Origin: VFZN01 sp050249615
GTDB taxonomy: Bacteria; Acidobacteriota; Vicinamibacteria; Vicinamibacterales; UBA2999
Reading direction: 5' to 3'
Length of the DNA stretch: 28,473 nucleotides
Assembly (NCBI GenBank): GCA_050249615.1
Contig: JBFWQE010000063.1
Span: 1 to 28,473, forward strand
Shown here: positions 1 through 7,146 of the stretch, piece by piece
Numbering within the stretch: position 1 is the first letter of the stretch
How the letters are laid out: each line of letters starts with the position of its first letter
The notes under the pieces: model-generated
Told to the model about the DNA's origin: nothing
The model's database searches: none
The model's input: only the letters and a program-made list of their open reading frames with translations
Position numbers and translations under genes: made by a program

Positions 1-75
1 GTGCACCGTGCACCCCTGCTCCGTGCACCCCTGCACGGTGCACCCCTGCACGGTGCACCCTGCACCCTGCCCTGT
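1..75 (+). repeat. 15-bp GTGCACCCCTGC tandem array upstream of dut
   Basis: About five degenerate units of a roughly 15-bp phrase (CGGTGCACCCCTGCA and variants) run from the window edge to base 75 and end one base before the TACTAT box of dut. GTGCAC is itself palindromic. The same phrase reappears on the minus strand at 19816-19866, again directly upstream of a TACTAT box. The left end of the array may lie outside the window. Confidence 0.85.
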
Positions 76-76
76 G

Positions 77-82
77 TACTAT
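77..82 (+). promoter_or_regulatory. Putative -10 box of dut (leaderless type)
   Basis: TACTAT lies exactly 6 bases before the ATG at 89. Transcription would then begin at or within a base of the start codon. No Shine-Dalgarno sequence is visible, and the usual -35 position is occupied by the tandem array. Confidence 0.55.
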
Positions 83-88
83 CTTCCC

Positions 89-517
89 ATGCTCCTCCGC
101 ATCCAACGCCTGGACCCGTCGATTGGCCTGCCCGCACCGGCCACTGGCGGCGCTGCGGGATTCGACCTCGCGGCCGCCGAGGACGTGGAGATCCCCGCGC
201 GCGGCATTCGCCTCGTGGGGACGGGACTGGTGATCGCCGTGCCGAACGGCTACTTCCTGGGGATCTTCGCGCGCAGCAGCACCCCCCTCAAGCGCGGCTT
301 GATGGTGGCCAACGGCGTTGGCGTGGTGGACGCTGATTACTGCGGCCCCGGCGACGAGATCAAGGTGCAGGTGCTCAACATCACCGACCAGCCGGTCGTG
401 GTGAAGAAGGGTGACCGTATCGCCCAGGGCATCGTGCTGCCCGCGCCTGCCATCCGGTGGGAAGAGGTGGCGGAGATGGGTACGCCCACGCGCGGGGGGT
501 TCGGCAGCACCGGCTGA
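89..517 (+). CDS. dut: dUTP diphosphatase (dUTPase)
   Basis: Trimeric dUTPase, which hydrolyses dUTP to dUMP and pyrophosphate. This keeps uracil out of DNA and supplies the dTMP precursor. All five family motifs are visible in the 142-aa product: AAGFDLAAA (22-30), ARSSTPLKRG (61-70), GVVDADYCG (78-86, with the expected catalytic Asp81 and uracil-stacking Tyr84), GDRIAQ (108-113) and the C-terminal lid RGGFGSTG (135-142). I chose the ATG at 89 because the protein then begins like the family (LLRIQRLDP) and because upstream in-frame codons only translate the repeat array. The stop overlaps the dinB start by one base (TGATG), so the two genes are probably co-transcribed and translationally coupled. 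Confidence 0.95.
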   Translation: MLLRIQRLDPSIGLPAPATGGAAGFDLAAAEDVEIPARGIRLVGTGLVIAVPNGYFLGIFARSSTPLKRGLMVANGVGVVDADYCGPGDEIKVQVLNITDQPVVVKKGDRIAQGIVLPAPAIRWEEVAEMGTPTRGGFGSTG

Positions 518-1599
518 TGCGCAAGATCCTGCACGTGGACATGGACGCCTTCTACGCGTCGGTCGAGCAGCGCGACAACCCTGCGCTCCGCGGGCGACCT
601 GTCGCGGTGGGCGGCGACCCGGCGGGACGGGGCGTCGTGGCGGCCGCCAGCTACGAGGCGCGCCGGTTCGGCGTCCGCTCCGCCATTCCCATGTCGCGCG
701 CCGTGCGCCTCTGCCCCGGCCTCATCATCGTCCGGCCGGACTTCCAGAAATACCGATCGGTGTCGCAGCAGGTGTTCGACATCTTCCGCTCCGTGACGCC
801 GCTGGTTGAGCCCCTTTCGCTGGACGAGGCGTACCTGGACGTCACCGCGAACGCCTGGAGGGAGCCGCTGGCGGTGAAGGTGGCCCGCCGGATCAAGGCC
901 GAGATCCAGGCGACCACCGGCCTGACCGCCTCAGCCGGTGTCGCACCCAACAAGTTCCTCGCGAAGATCGCATCGGGGTGGAAGAAACCGGACGGCCTCA
1001 CCGTCATCGCCCCCGAACGCATCGAAGCCTTCATCCGCGACCTGCCGGTCGATGCCCTCTGGGGCGTGGGCCCGAAGACGGCCGCGCGCCTGCGCGCGCA
1101 CGGCATCGAGACGCTGGCCGACGTCCGCACCCGCCCGCACGACGATCTGCGCGCCGTCGTCGGCAGCCTGGCCGACTGGCTCATCGACCTGGCCCACGGG
1201 CGGGACGAGCGGCCCGTGGAGCCCAATCGTCCGTCGAAGTCCTCCGGATCGGAATGCACCTACGCGCAAGATATGACGGCCATGGCCGACATCCGCCGGG
1301 AGGTGGACGAGATGGCGCGCGACGCGGCCGCCTGGCTGCACCGCAGGCTCCTCTACGCCCGCACGGTCGTCCTGAAGGTGCGCTACAGCGACTTCACCAC
1401 CGTGACCCGCAGCCACAGCCTTCGCTTGGCCACGCGCGATGCCGACGAGATCGCCACGCGCGCGCTCGCCCTGATCGACCGTACTGAGGCCGGGCGCCGC
1501 CCGGTCCGGCTGCTGGGCGTGAGTGTGCATAACCTGTCCGACACCCCTGAAACCCGCGCAGCTGTCACCGAGCCGGAGGGCCGCCTCCCCTTCGACTGA
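517..1599 (+). CDS. dinB: DNA polymerase IV (Y-family, translesion)
   Basis: Error-prone Y-family polymerase that copies past damaged bases. The 360-aa product has the catalytic N-terminal HVDMDAFYASVE (Asp8) and SLDEAYLDVT (Asp103, Glu104, the same numbering as E. coli Pol IV). It also has a YEARRFGVRSAIPM fingers segment, a helix-hairpin-helix LWGVGPKTAARLRAHGI in the thumb and a complete little-finger domain. The length is normal for DinB but the protein ends at LPFD without a recognisable beta-clamp-binding peptide of the QLxLF type, although GRLPFD could be a weak version. The ATG at 517 overlaps the dut stop. No LexA-like palindrome is apparent upstream of the pair. Confidence 0.95.
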   Translation: MRKILHVDMDAFYASVEQRDNPALRGRPVAVGGDPAGRGVVAAASYEARRFGVRSAIPMSRAVRLCPGLIIVRPDFQKYRSVSQQVFDIFRSVTPLVEPLSLDEAYLDVTANAWREPLAVKVARRIKAEIQATTGLTASAGVAPNKFLAKIASGWKKPDGLTVIAPERIEAFIRDLPVDALWGVGPKTAARLRAHGIETLADVRTRPHDDLRAVVGSLADWLIDLAHGRDERPVEPNRPSKSSGSECTYAQDMTAMADIRREVDEMARDAAAWLHRRLLYARTVVLKVRYSDFTTVTRSHSLRLATRDADEIATRALALIDRTEAGRRPVRLLGVSVHNLSDTPETRAAVTEPEGRLPFD

Positions 1600-1620
1600 C
1601 TCCTGTCGACGCCCCCGCCC

Positions 1621-1710
1621 GCACCCGTCCGCACCCGTCCGCACCCGCCCGCACCCGGTCGCACCCGCCCGCACCTGCCCGCAGCCGCCCGCACCTGCCC
1701 GCACCCGCTC
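1621..1710. repeat. Nine-unit 10-bp array (GCACCCGYCC) upstream of the M20 gene
   Basis: Nine consecutive 10-bp units are in perfect register: GCACCCGTCC twice, then variants with C/T changes at positions 6, 8 and 9. The array ends 4 bases before the TACCTT box of the M20 peptidase gene. The minus strand carries repeated G3 runs. The same unit in inverted orientation forms a longer array at 24681-24800. Confidence 0.95.
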
Positions 1711-1714
1711 GTGG

Positions 1715-1720
1715 TACCTT
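1715..1720 (+). promoter_or_regulatory. Putative -10 box of the M20 peptidase gene
   Basis: TACCTT lies exactly 6 bases before ATG 1727, with no Shine-Dalgarno sequence. The decamer array occupies the -35 position. Confidence 0.5.
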
Positions 1721-1726
1721 CTGCGC

Positions 1727-3133
1727 ATGCGTACGTCACTGCTGGCAGCCACGCTGGCCCTTGTCCTGACCGCGGCTTCCCCGAATGCCCAGGGGCCGTC
1801 GGGAGCCGCCTTCGAAGCCGAAACCCTGCAGCACTTCCAGGCGCTGCTCAGGCTCGACACGAGCAGCCCGCCCGGCAACGAGATTCGCGCGGTCGAGTAC
1901 CTGAAGCAGGTCCTCGAGAAGGAAGGCATACCCGTCCAGGTCTTCGCCAAGGATCCTCAGCGCCCGAACCTCGTGGCGCGGATCAAGGGCAACGGGAAGA
2001 AGCGGCCGCTGCTGGTGATGGGCCATACCGATGTGGTGACGGTGGATCCGAAGAAGTGGACGTTCCCGCCGTTCTCGGCGCACCGTGACGGCGGCTATGT
2101 CTACGGCCGAGGGGCGGTGGACGACAAGGACAACCTCGTCGCCGGCCTGATGCTGGTCCTGACGCTGAAGCGGAACAACACCCCGCTCGACCGCGACGTG
2201 ATCTTCCTGGCCGAGTCCGGGGAGGAGGGCGCACCGGAGGTCGGGGCGCAGTTCATGATCGACAACCATCTCGACGCCATCAACGCCGAGTTCTGCCTCG
2301 CGGAAGGCGGCGGCATCGTCCGCACCGGCGGCCAGGTGCGCCGCGCCAACGTCGGCACCACCGAGAAGGAGCCGCGCGCCGTGGAGATCATCGCCCGCGG
2401 GCCCGCCGGCCACGGATCGGTCCCCTCGCGCAACAACGCCGTCACGCGTCTGTCGGCGGCCGTGGGCAAGGTAGCCACATGGACGCCGCCGCTGCGTATC
2501 AACGAGACGACCGGCACGTACTTCCGAAAGCTGGCGGCCATGTCGCCGCCCGAGCAGGCGCAGCGCTACCGCGACCTGCTGAGCCCGGATCCGAAGGTGT
2601 CGGGCCCGGCGGCCGACTGGATGCTCGAGAACGAGCCGCAGCACTGGTCCATGACCCACACGTCCCTCGTTCCGACCATTGTCGGAGGCGGATACCGGTA
2701 CAACGTGATTCCGTCGGAAGCGAAAGCCACCATCGACGTGCGGCTGCATCCGGACGAGGACCAGTCGACGTTTCTCGAGGAACTGCGCGAGGTCATCAAC
2801 GATCCGAACGTCGAGGTGCGATGGGCGCGTGATCGCTATCGGCCCGCGGGCGCCTCGTCGCTCACGACCGAGGCCTTCGCCGTCATCGAGCAGCAGGTGA
2901 AGCAGCACTACGGGGTGGACGTGCTGCCGACGATGAGCACGGGCGCGAGCGACATGGCGCAGATCCGCTCGAAGGGCATCCAGTGCTACGGCATCGGCCC
3001 GGCCATCGACTCCGAGGACGGCCCCAAGGGCTTCGGCGCGCACAGCGACCAGGAGCGCATCCTCGAGGCCGAGCTGCACCGCTTCGTCCGGTACCAGTAC
3101 GACATCGTCATGGCGCTCGCCTCCTCGAAGTAG
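1727..3133 (+). CDS. Secreted M20 family zinc metallopeptidase
   Basis: Dizinc amino/carboxypeptidase of the M20 family (ArgE/DapE/CPG2 type). The 468-aa product starts with a Sec signal peptide (MRTSLLAATLALVLTAASPNAQG), so it should act in the periplasm or outside the cell, probably trimming peptides. Active-site signatures are LLVMGHTDVV (His100, Asp102), VYGRGAVDDKDN (bridging Asp132), AESGEEG (Glu166 general base, Glu167), STGASDMAQIR and FGAHSDQERI (last zinc His). A dimerisation or lid domain sits between residues ~225 and 330. The ATG at 1727 is the first codon giving a signal peptide; codons upstream translate the decamer array. The stop is 9 bases before the next gene. Substrate cannot be read from the sequence. 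Confidence 0.93.
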   Translation: MRTSLLAATLALVLTAASPNAQGPSGAAFEAETLQHFQALLRLDTSSPPGNEIRAVEYLKQVLEKEGIPVQVFAKDPQRPNLVARIKGNGKKRPLLVMGHTDVVTVDPKKWTFPPFSAHRDGGYVYGRGAVDDKDNLVAGLMLVLTLKRNNTPLDRDVIFLAESGEEGAPEVGAQFMIDNHLDAINAEFCLAEGGGIVRTGGQVRRANVGTTEKEPRAVEIIARGPAGHGSVPSRNNAVTRLSAAVGKVATWTPPLRINETTGTYFRKLAAMSPPEQAQRYRDLLSPDPKVSGPAADWMLENEPQHWSMTHTSLVPTIVGGGYRYNVIPSEAKATIDVRLHPDEDQSTFLEELREVINDPNVEVRWARDRYRPAGASSLTTEAFAVIEQQVKQHYGVDVLPTMSTGASDMAQIRSKGIQCYGIGPAIDSEDGPKGFGAHSDQERILEAELHRFVRYQYDIVMALASSK

Positions 3134-3142
3134 CGCCGGGTC

Positions 3143-3889
3143 GTGTCGTTCGAGCTGGCTGTCGTCATCTCGTTCTTCCTCCTCGCCCTGGTTGGCGCCG
3201 CCGCCGTTGTCCGTCTGGAACGGGCGGCGCGGGAACGGCGCGAGGAGGCGATGCGGTCCGAGGCACGCGCACGGGGCTGGCAGTTCGAGGCGGCTGACGA
3301 CGGCATCTTTCGCCTGTGGCGATGGCGCGGCGTCACCGACGCGATCGCGTGGACGGCGGAGTACCGGCGTGGCCGGCACCGGAAGGGCACGACGCACGCG
3401 CGGACGCACCGCTTCGTCTGGTGGGCCGACACGTTGCGAGGGCCGGCCAGCCCGGTGCTGTTCATTGGCGTCCCTCGCGGCGGCGAGCCGCCCGCGTTCG
3501 CTGTTGCGCCAGGTGGCGGCGGTCTGGTGGCGCGGATGGCCCGCAAGGCGGCGGGATTCGCCTTCGACCAGGCCGTCGATGTCTACTTCGGGACCGAGGC
3601 CGGGTCCCAGGTCGACGCCGGTGCGATGAAACGCATCGAGTCGGGCACGCCGCCGGGATTCATCGTGATGGCTGCCGATCCGGCCGAAGGGGTCCGCCTG
3701 CTGCTGAGCGGCTGGAGCGACGCGCTGTCGACCCAGGTGCGCGACGCGCAGTCGGCCCTCTCGGACCAAAAACGGCCCTGGGTGCTGCTCCTGCCCAGGC
3801 GCGTCTCGCTGGCGCGCATGGCGGAGGTCACCGCCGCCGACGTGGGCCGCTTTGCGCGCGCCGGCGCCGCGCTGGTCAAGCGCACCTGA
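3143..3889 (+). CDS. Hypothetical protein with one N-terminal membrane anchor
   Basis: I do not recognise the family. The 248-aa product begins at a GTG 9 bases after the M20 stop and opens with a hydrophobic helix (residues 3-24, ELAVVISFFLLALVGAAAVV). A charged helical stretch rich in R and E (25-45) follows, then a soluble alpha/beta-looking domain with several Trp residues (WQFEAADDGIFRLWRWRG). A DUF-like envelope role is possible but unproven. It is probably co-transcribed with the M20 peptidase. It converges with the cyclophilin gene, the two stop codons being separated by a 33-bp spacer of CCCCGCT repeats. Confidence 0.75.
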   Translation: MSFELAVVISFFLLALVGAAAVVRLERAARERREEAMRSEARARGWQFEAADDGIFRLWRWRGVTDAIAWTAEYRRGRHRKGTTHARTHRFVWWADTLRGPASPVLFIGVPRGGEPPAFAVAPGGGGLVARMARKAAGFAFDQAVDVYFGTEAGSQVDAGAMKRIESGTPPGFIVMAADPAEGVRLLLSGWSDALSTQVRDAQSALSDQKRPWVLLLPRRVSLARMAEVTAADVGRFARAGAALVKRT

Positions 3890-3892
3890 CGG

Positions 3893-3921
3893 ATCCCCGC
3901 TCCCCGCTCCCGCTTCCCGAC
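3893..3921. repeat. 7-bp CCCCGCT array between convergent genes
   Basis: CCCCGCT, CCCCGCT, CCCGCTT and CCCGAC fill nearly the whole spacer between the convergent stops at 3889 and 3923. There is no hairpin-plus-U terminator. Confidence 0.7.
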
Positions 3922-3922
3922 G

Positions 3923-4999
3923 CTATCGTTTCTCCACCGTCACCCGGATCAGCTCCACGCGGTCGATCGGCGTCTCGCCGCTCACGGCCACACTCTCGAT
4001 CTTCTGGACGACGTCGAGCCCGCTCTCCACCCTGCCGAACACCGTGTACTTGCCGTCGAGCGCCGGTGCCCGGGCCGTCACGAGGAAGAACGACGAGGTC
4101 GCGCTGTCGGGATCGTCGGTGCGCGCCATCGACAGCGTGCCGGCGTCGTGGGGCTGATCGTTGAACTCGGCCTTCAGCGGTCGGATGAATGATTGCTGGC
4201 GCTCGCCGAGGGGCTCCCTGCGCGTCGGCAGATGGCCCGACTGGATCACGAAGCCCTTCACCACCCGGTGGAAGCTCATGCCGTCGTACACCCCGGCCTC
4301 GGCCAGCCGCAGGAAGTTCCGGACGTGGTTCGGCGCCTTGTCCGGCATGAACGACACGGTGATCGTCCCGGCCGAGGTCTCCAGCACGGCGCGGTAGCGC
4401 GCGAGGTCCTCGGCAGCCTCGGTTGAGAACGGCTCGGGAGTCGGCGCCGGCTCCTCTCGAATCGTCACTCTCGTCAGTTCGACGCGCTCGGTGGCCAGTC
4501 CCTTCTCGTCCACCGGTGTCTCGGAGATCTTCTGCGCCACCAGGATACCTTCCACGACGCGCGCGAACACCGTGTACTTGCCGTCGAGCGCGGGCTGCGG
4601 GTTGATGCACATGAAGAACTGCGTGCCCGCACTGTCGGGTTTGCCCGGGATCTGCACCGCCGCCACCGCGCCCTTCGTCAACAGCTCGTCGGAGATCTCG
4701 GGCGTCAGCTTGTTCAGCCCGCCTGAGCCGTACTTGTCGCGCGCGGACGGATCGCTCGTCACCGGGTCGCCGCCCTGCACGATGCCGTAGCGCACCATGC
4801 GGTGGAAGGACGTGCCATCGAAGCCGCCCTCCTCGGCGGTCCTGATGAAGAGCGCCACGTGGTTCGGCGCCTTGTCGGCGAGCAGGTCCCACACGATGGT
4901 CCCGGCCGACGTCTCGAGGACGGCCTGCCGGACCGGCTGGGCCGCGGCTGTCAGCGGCGCCAGACACAGGAGCGAGAGAAGGACGATCCGCGCGTGCAT
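3923..4999 (-). CDS. Secreted two-domain peptidyl-prolyl cis-trans isomerase (cyclophilin)
   Basis: The 358-aa protein has a signal peptide (MHARIVLLSLLCLAPLTAAAQ) and two tandem cyclophilin domains, roughly residues 24-182 and 202-356, joined by a Pro/Glu linker. It should catalyse proline isomerisation on periplasmic or exported proteins. Both domains keep the catalytic FHR (Arg67, Arg245) and the downstream Gln (Gln75 in IVQGGD, Gln253 in VIQSGH). Both have Leu in ALDGKYTVF where cyclophilin A has its cyclosporin-binding Trp. Domain 1 has the classic QFFMC segment and domain 2 has SFFLV. Each domain opens with VLETSAGTI, suggesting internal duplication. The ATG at 4999 is preceded by GATAAT at exactly 6 bases; upstream in-frame codons would spoil the signal peptide. 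Confidence 0.93.
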   Translation of the reverse strand: MHARIVLLSLLCLAPLTAAAQPVRQAVLETSAGTIVWDLLADKAPNHVALFIRTAEEGGFDGTSFHRMVRYGIVQGGDPVTSDPSARDKYGSGGLNKLTPEISDELLTKGAVAAVQIPGKPDSAGTQFFMCINPQPALDGKYTVFARVVEGILVAQKISETPVDEKGLATERVELTRVTIREEPAPTPEPFSTEAAEDLARYRAVLETSAGTITVSFMPDKAPNHVRNFLRLAEAGVYDGMSFHRVVKGFVIQSGHLPTRREPLGERQQSFIRPLKAEFNDQPHDAGTLSMARTDDPDSATSSFFLVTARAPALDGKYTVFGRVESGLDVVQKIESVAVSGETPIDRVELIRVTVEKR

Positions 5000-5005
5000 G
5001 GCGGC

Positions 5006-5011
5006 ATTATC
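5006..5011 (-). promoter_or_regulatory. Putative -10 box of the cyclophilin gene
   Basis: On the minus strand GATAAT (5 of 6 matches to TATAAT) ends 6 bases before ATG 4999. It is the best -10 match among the leaderless-type starts in this window. Confidence 0.6.
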
Positions 5012-5156
5012 CACGGTTCTTCGTCCCCGTGTTCGTCTCAGCATTCTCGGGCGGCACACGAACCGGCTCGCGAAGGTGGCCGTCTACTTCTGCAACCTGC
5101 ACGACTGACATCCTGCACGTGGCTGGAGCGATGGTGCGAGGCCGGAGGACACTGCG

Positions 5157-5801
5157 ATGCGCCTGCCTGCCTTGTTGTGCGTGATCGGGCTCAATGCCGT
5201 CTTTGTTCCCTCTGCGAGTGCCCAGGCATCGCTGCCGGCACGCTCGTTCGCACTCGCCGAGCCGGTCGTGGCGGCCGGGGCGGTGCCGCCCGTCGTCGAC
5301 TGGTGGCGCGATGGCGGCCCCAGGATTCGTCCCACGGACAGCCGCGTCAGGGCGCTGCTGGCATCCGGCATCGAGCGATCGCCGCTCCTGCGCGATCTCG
5401 TCAGCCGCGTCGAGTCGGGGGACGTCATCGTTTACATCGGGATGAACCCGCTCATGCAGAGCGGCATCGCCGGCTGCGTCACGTTCGTCAGCGACGCGGG
5501 CCGATACCGGTACCTGCGCGCCATGCTGAATCCCGAGCTCACCTTCGAGCAGCTCATCGCCGCCCTGGCGCACGAGCTGCACCACGTGACCGAGATCATG
5601 TCGCACCCCGAGGTGCGGAGCGAGACAGCGCTGGCATCGCTCTATCGGCGCATCGGCACCGAGAACCGCCGGTCGATCCGGTCGGGATGGGAAACCAATG
5701 CGGCACAGCAGGCCGGGTGGGACGTCAGGCGGGAGCTGAAGGAGCACGCCGACGCCATCGTCGCGCGTCGTGAGGCCAGGGCGAAAGCGGACCAGCAGTG
5801 A
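5157..5801 (+). CDS. Secreted hypothetical protein with HExxH zinc-site motif
   Basis: The 214-aa product has a signal peptide (MRLPALLCVIGLNAVFVPSASAQ). A single HELHH (His139-Glu140-x-x-His143) lies in a predicted helix ALAHELHHVTEI, the pattern of a zincin active site or of a degenerate one. The C-terminal third is charged and helical (REARAKADQQ). I do not recognise a named family. A third zinc ligand is not obvious; Glu or His residues in SHPEVRSE a few residues later are candidates. The start is well supported by GGAGG at 5144-5148, eight bases upstream, so unlike many neighbours this gene has an ordinary ribosome binding site. It is divergent from the cyclophilin gene and converges with the nitroreductase remnant. 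Confidence 0.82.
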   Translation: MRLPALLCVIGLNAVFVPSASAQASLPARSFALAEPVVAAGAVPPVVDWWRDGGPRIRPTDSRVRALLASGIERSPLLRDLVSRVESGDVIVYIGMNPLMQSGIAGCVTFVSDAGRYRYLRAMLNPELTFEQLIAALAHELHHVTEIMSHPEVRSETALASLYRRIGTENRRSIRSGWETNAAQQAGWDVRRELKEHADAIVARREARAKADQQ

Positions 5802-5847
5802 GCGCACGGCCACGCGCCGCGGCCGAGTGCTCTCGAGCGCCGGAGGT

Positions 5848-6054
5848 TCAGCGGAAGTCGGCGATCGCCTCCAGCGGCTTGCGGGAGATGTCCGGAACCC
5901 GGGCACCCGCCGCCGGGTAGCCGGCCACGAGCAGCCGGAACGGCCGCTCGTGCGGAGGCCGTCCGAGCAGGGTGTTCAGAAAGCCCATCGGGCTGGGCGT
6001 GTGGCCATCGGCCACCGTCTCGAACCGCAGGGGAAGCGTCTTCATGGGCCTCAC
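5848..6054 (-). pseudogene. C-terminal remnant of a nitroreductase family protein
   Basis: The 68-codon frame contains HTPSPMGFLNTLLGRPPHERPFRLLVAGYPAAGARVPDISRKPLEAI, written here as key segments: HTPSPMGFLN, LGRPPHERPF, VAGYPA, VPDISRKPL. This matches the last ~50 residues of FMN-dependent nitroreductases of the iodotyrosine-deiodinase-like group, which are normally ~200-220 aa. The flavin-binding N-terminal part is absent; the sequence upstream is rsgA. The frame can start at a GTG that overlaps the rsgA stop (GTGA) or at ATG 6045. It is most likely a deletion relic left next to rsgA. It could be translated, but it lacks everything needed for nitroreductase activity. Confidence 0.75.
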
Positions 6055-7127
6055 CGGCCGCGCTGCTTCTGGAACTGCTTGAGCGCCTTGCCGAGGATCT
6101 TTCCGCGGCGCTTCTCTTCAATCAACGCCCGCCCATCCCTCCGGGCCTCGAGCACGTCGATCTCCTCCTGCAGCTTCACGTAGCTCGCCAGGCGGGCGCC
6201 AGCGAGCCGGCCGTCGTCCACGGCCTGCTTCACCGCGCAGCGCGGCTCGTCGCGGTGCCGGCAGTTGGTGAAGTGGCAGCCGGCGGCCAGCGTCTCGATG
6301 TCGTCGAACGTGTCACGCGCCGCCTGCGAGACGTCCCAGAGCTGCAGCTCGCGCATGCCCGGCGTGTCGATCAGCAGGCCGCGCCCCGGGAGGATGATCA
6401 GCTGGCGGTGGCGCGTGGTGTGCCGGCCGCGCGAGTCCGACGCACGCACTTCCCGCGTCGGCAGCAGGGCCTGGCCGACCAGCGCGTTGATCAACGTGGA
6501 CTTCCCCACCCCCGACGACCCGAGGAGCGCGCCCGTGCGTCCGCGGCCGAGATGCCCGAGCACCGCCTCGAGCCCCTCACCGGTGACGACACTGATGGCG
6601 TGAACAGGCACACCCACGGCGATGGGCCGGATCTCGTCGAGCGCCGCGGGAAGGTCCGCAGCCAGGTCGGCCTTGCTCAACAGCACCACCGGGGCCGCGC
6701 CGCTCTCGTGCGCCAGCAGCAGGTAGCGCTCCAGCCGGCGCGGGTTGTAGTCGCCGTCCAGCCCCATCACCAGGAAGACCGTGTCGATGTTTGCGGCGAC
6801 GACCTGTTCCTCGGTCAGCTCGCCCGCCACCTTGCGCGAGAACTTGCTCCGCCGCGGCAGCACGGCCTCGATGGTCCCGTGGGGCTCGCCCTCCACGGGC
6901 CGGACGGCCACCCAGTCGCCCACCGCCGCCAGCTCGCTGCGCGTGACCGCGCGGTGCTTGAAGCGGCCCGCGTGCTGCAGCCTGAGCTCGCCGCGGCTCG
7001 CGATGCCGCGGAAGATGTAGTTGTATTCGATGGCGATGCGGGCGGGGATGAGCCCCTCGGCCTGATAGGGTGCGAAGGCGTCCGCCCATCGGGCGTCCCA
7101 GCCGAGTTCCTGCAAGTCCTCAGACAC
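6051..7127 (-). CDS. rsgA: Ribosome small-subunit GTPase RsgA (YjeQ)
   Basis: Circularly permuted GTPase that checks late 30S ribosome maturation. The order along the protein is diagnostic: an N-terminal OB-fold (AVGDWVAVRP), then G4 (VVLLSKADL, with Ser where NKxD has Asn), then G1 (LLGSSGVGKSTLIN), the switch region (RGRHTTRHRQL), G3 (LIDTPGMREL) and the C-terminal zinc knuckle CHFTNCRHRDEPRC. The C-terminus is Lys/Arg-rich (KRRGKILGKALKQFQKQRGR). I chose GTG 7127 (358 aa, SEDLQELGWDARW at the N-terminus, as in relatives). ATG 7148 is an alternative, but its codon overlaps the divergent DUF72 start. Confidence 0.93.
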   Translation of the reverse strand: MSEDLQELGWDARWADAFAPYQAEGLIPARIAIEYNYIFRGIASRGELRLQHAGRFKHRAVTRSELAAVGDWVAVRPVEGEPHGTIEAVLPRRSKFSRKVAGELTEEQVVAANIDTVFLVMGLDGDYNPRRLERYLLLAHESGAAPVVLLSKADLAADLPAALDEIRPIAVGVPVHAISVVTGEGLEAVLGHLGRGRTGALLGSSGVGKSTLINALVGQALLPTREVRASDSRGRHTTRHRQLIILPGRGLLIDTPGMRELQLWDVSQAARDTFDDIETLAAGCHFTNCRHRDEPRCAVKQAVDDGRLAGARLASYVKLQEEIDVLEARRDGRALIEEKRRGKILGKALKQFQKQRGR

Positions 7128-7130
7128 GCA

Positions 7131-7140
7131 ACAATAGGAT
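7131..7140. promoter_or_regulatory. Overlapping divergent -10 boxes between rsgA and the DUF72 gene
   Basis: The 10 bases ACAATAGGAT hold TAGGAT on the plus strand (7135-7140, six bases before ATG 7147) and TATTGT on the minus strand (7136-7131, just before GTG 7127). The two divergent genes have only 19 bases between start codons, so both promoters must lie inside the opposite gene's 5' end. Confidence 0.45.
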
Positions 7141-7146
7141 ACGCCC

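Noticed and set aside
1736..3769. 677-codon open frame on the minus strand
   Set aside because: It lies opposite the M20 gene, whose motifs and signal peptide are clear. The minus frame is Arg/Ala/His-rich low-complexity, as expected from high GC at third positions.
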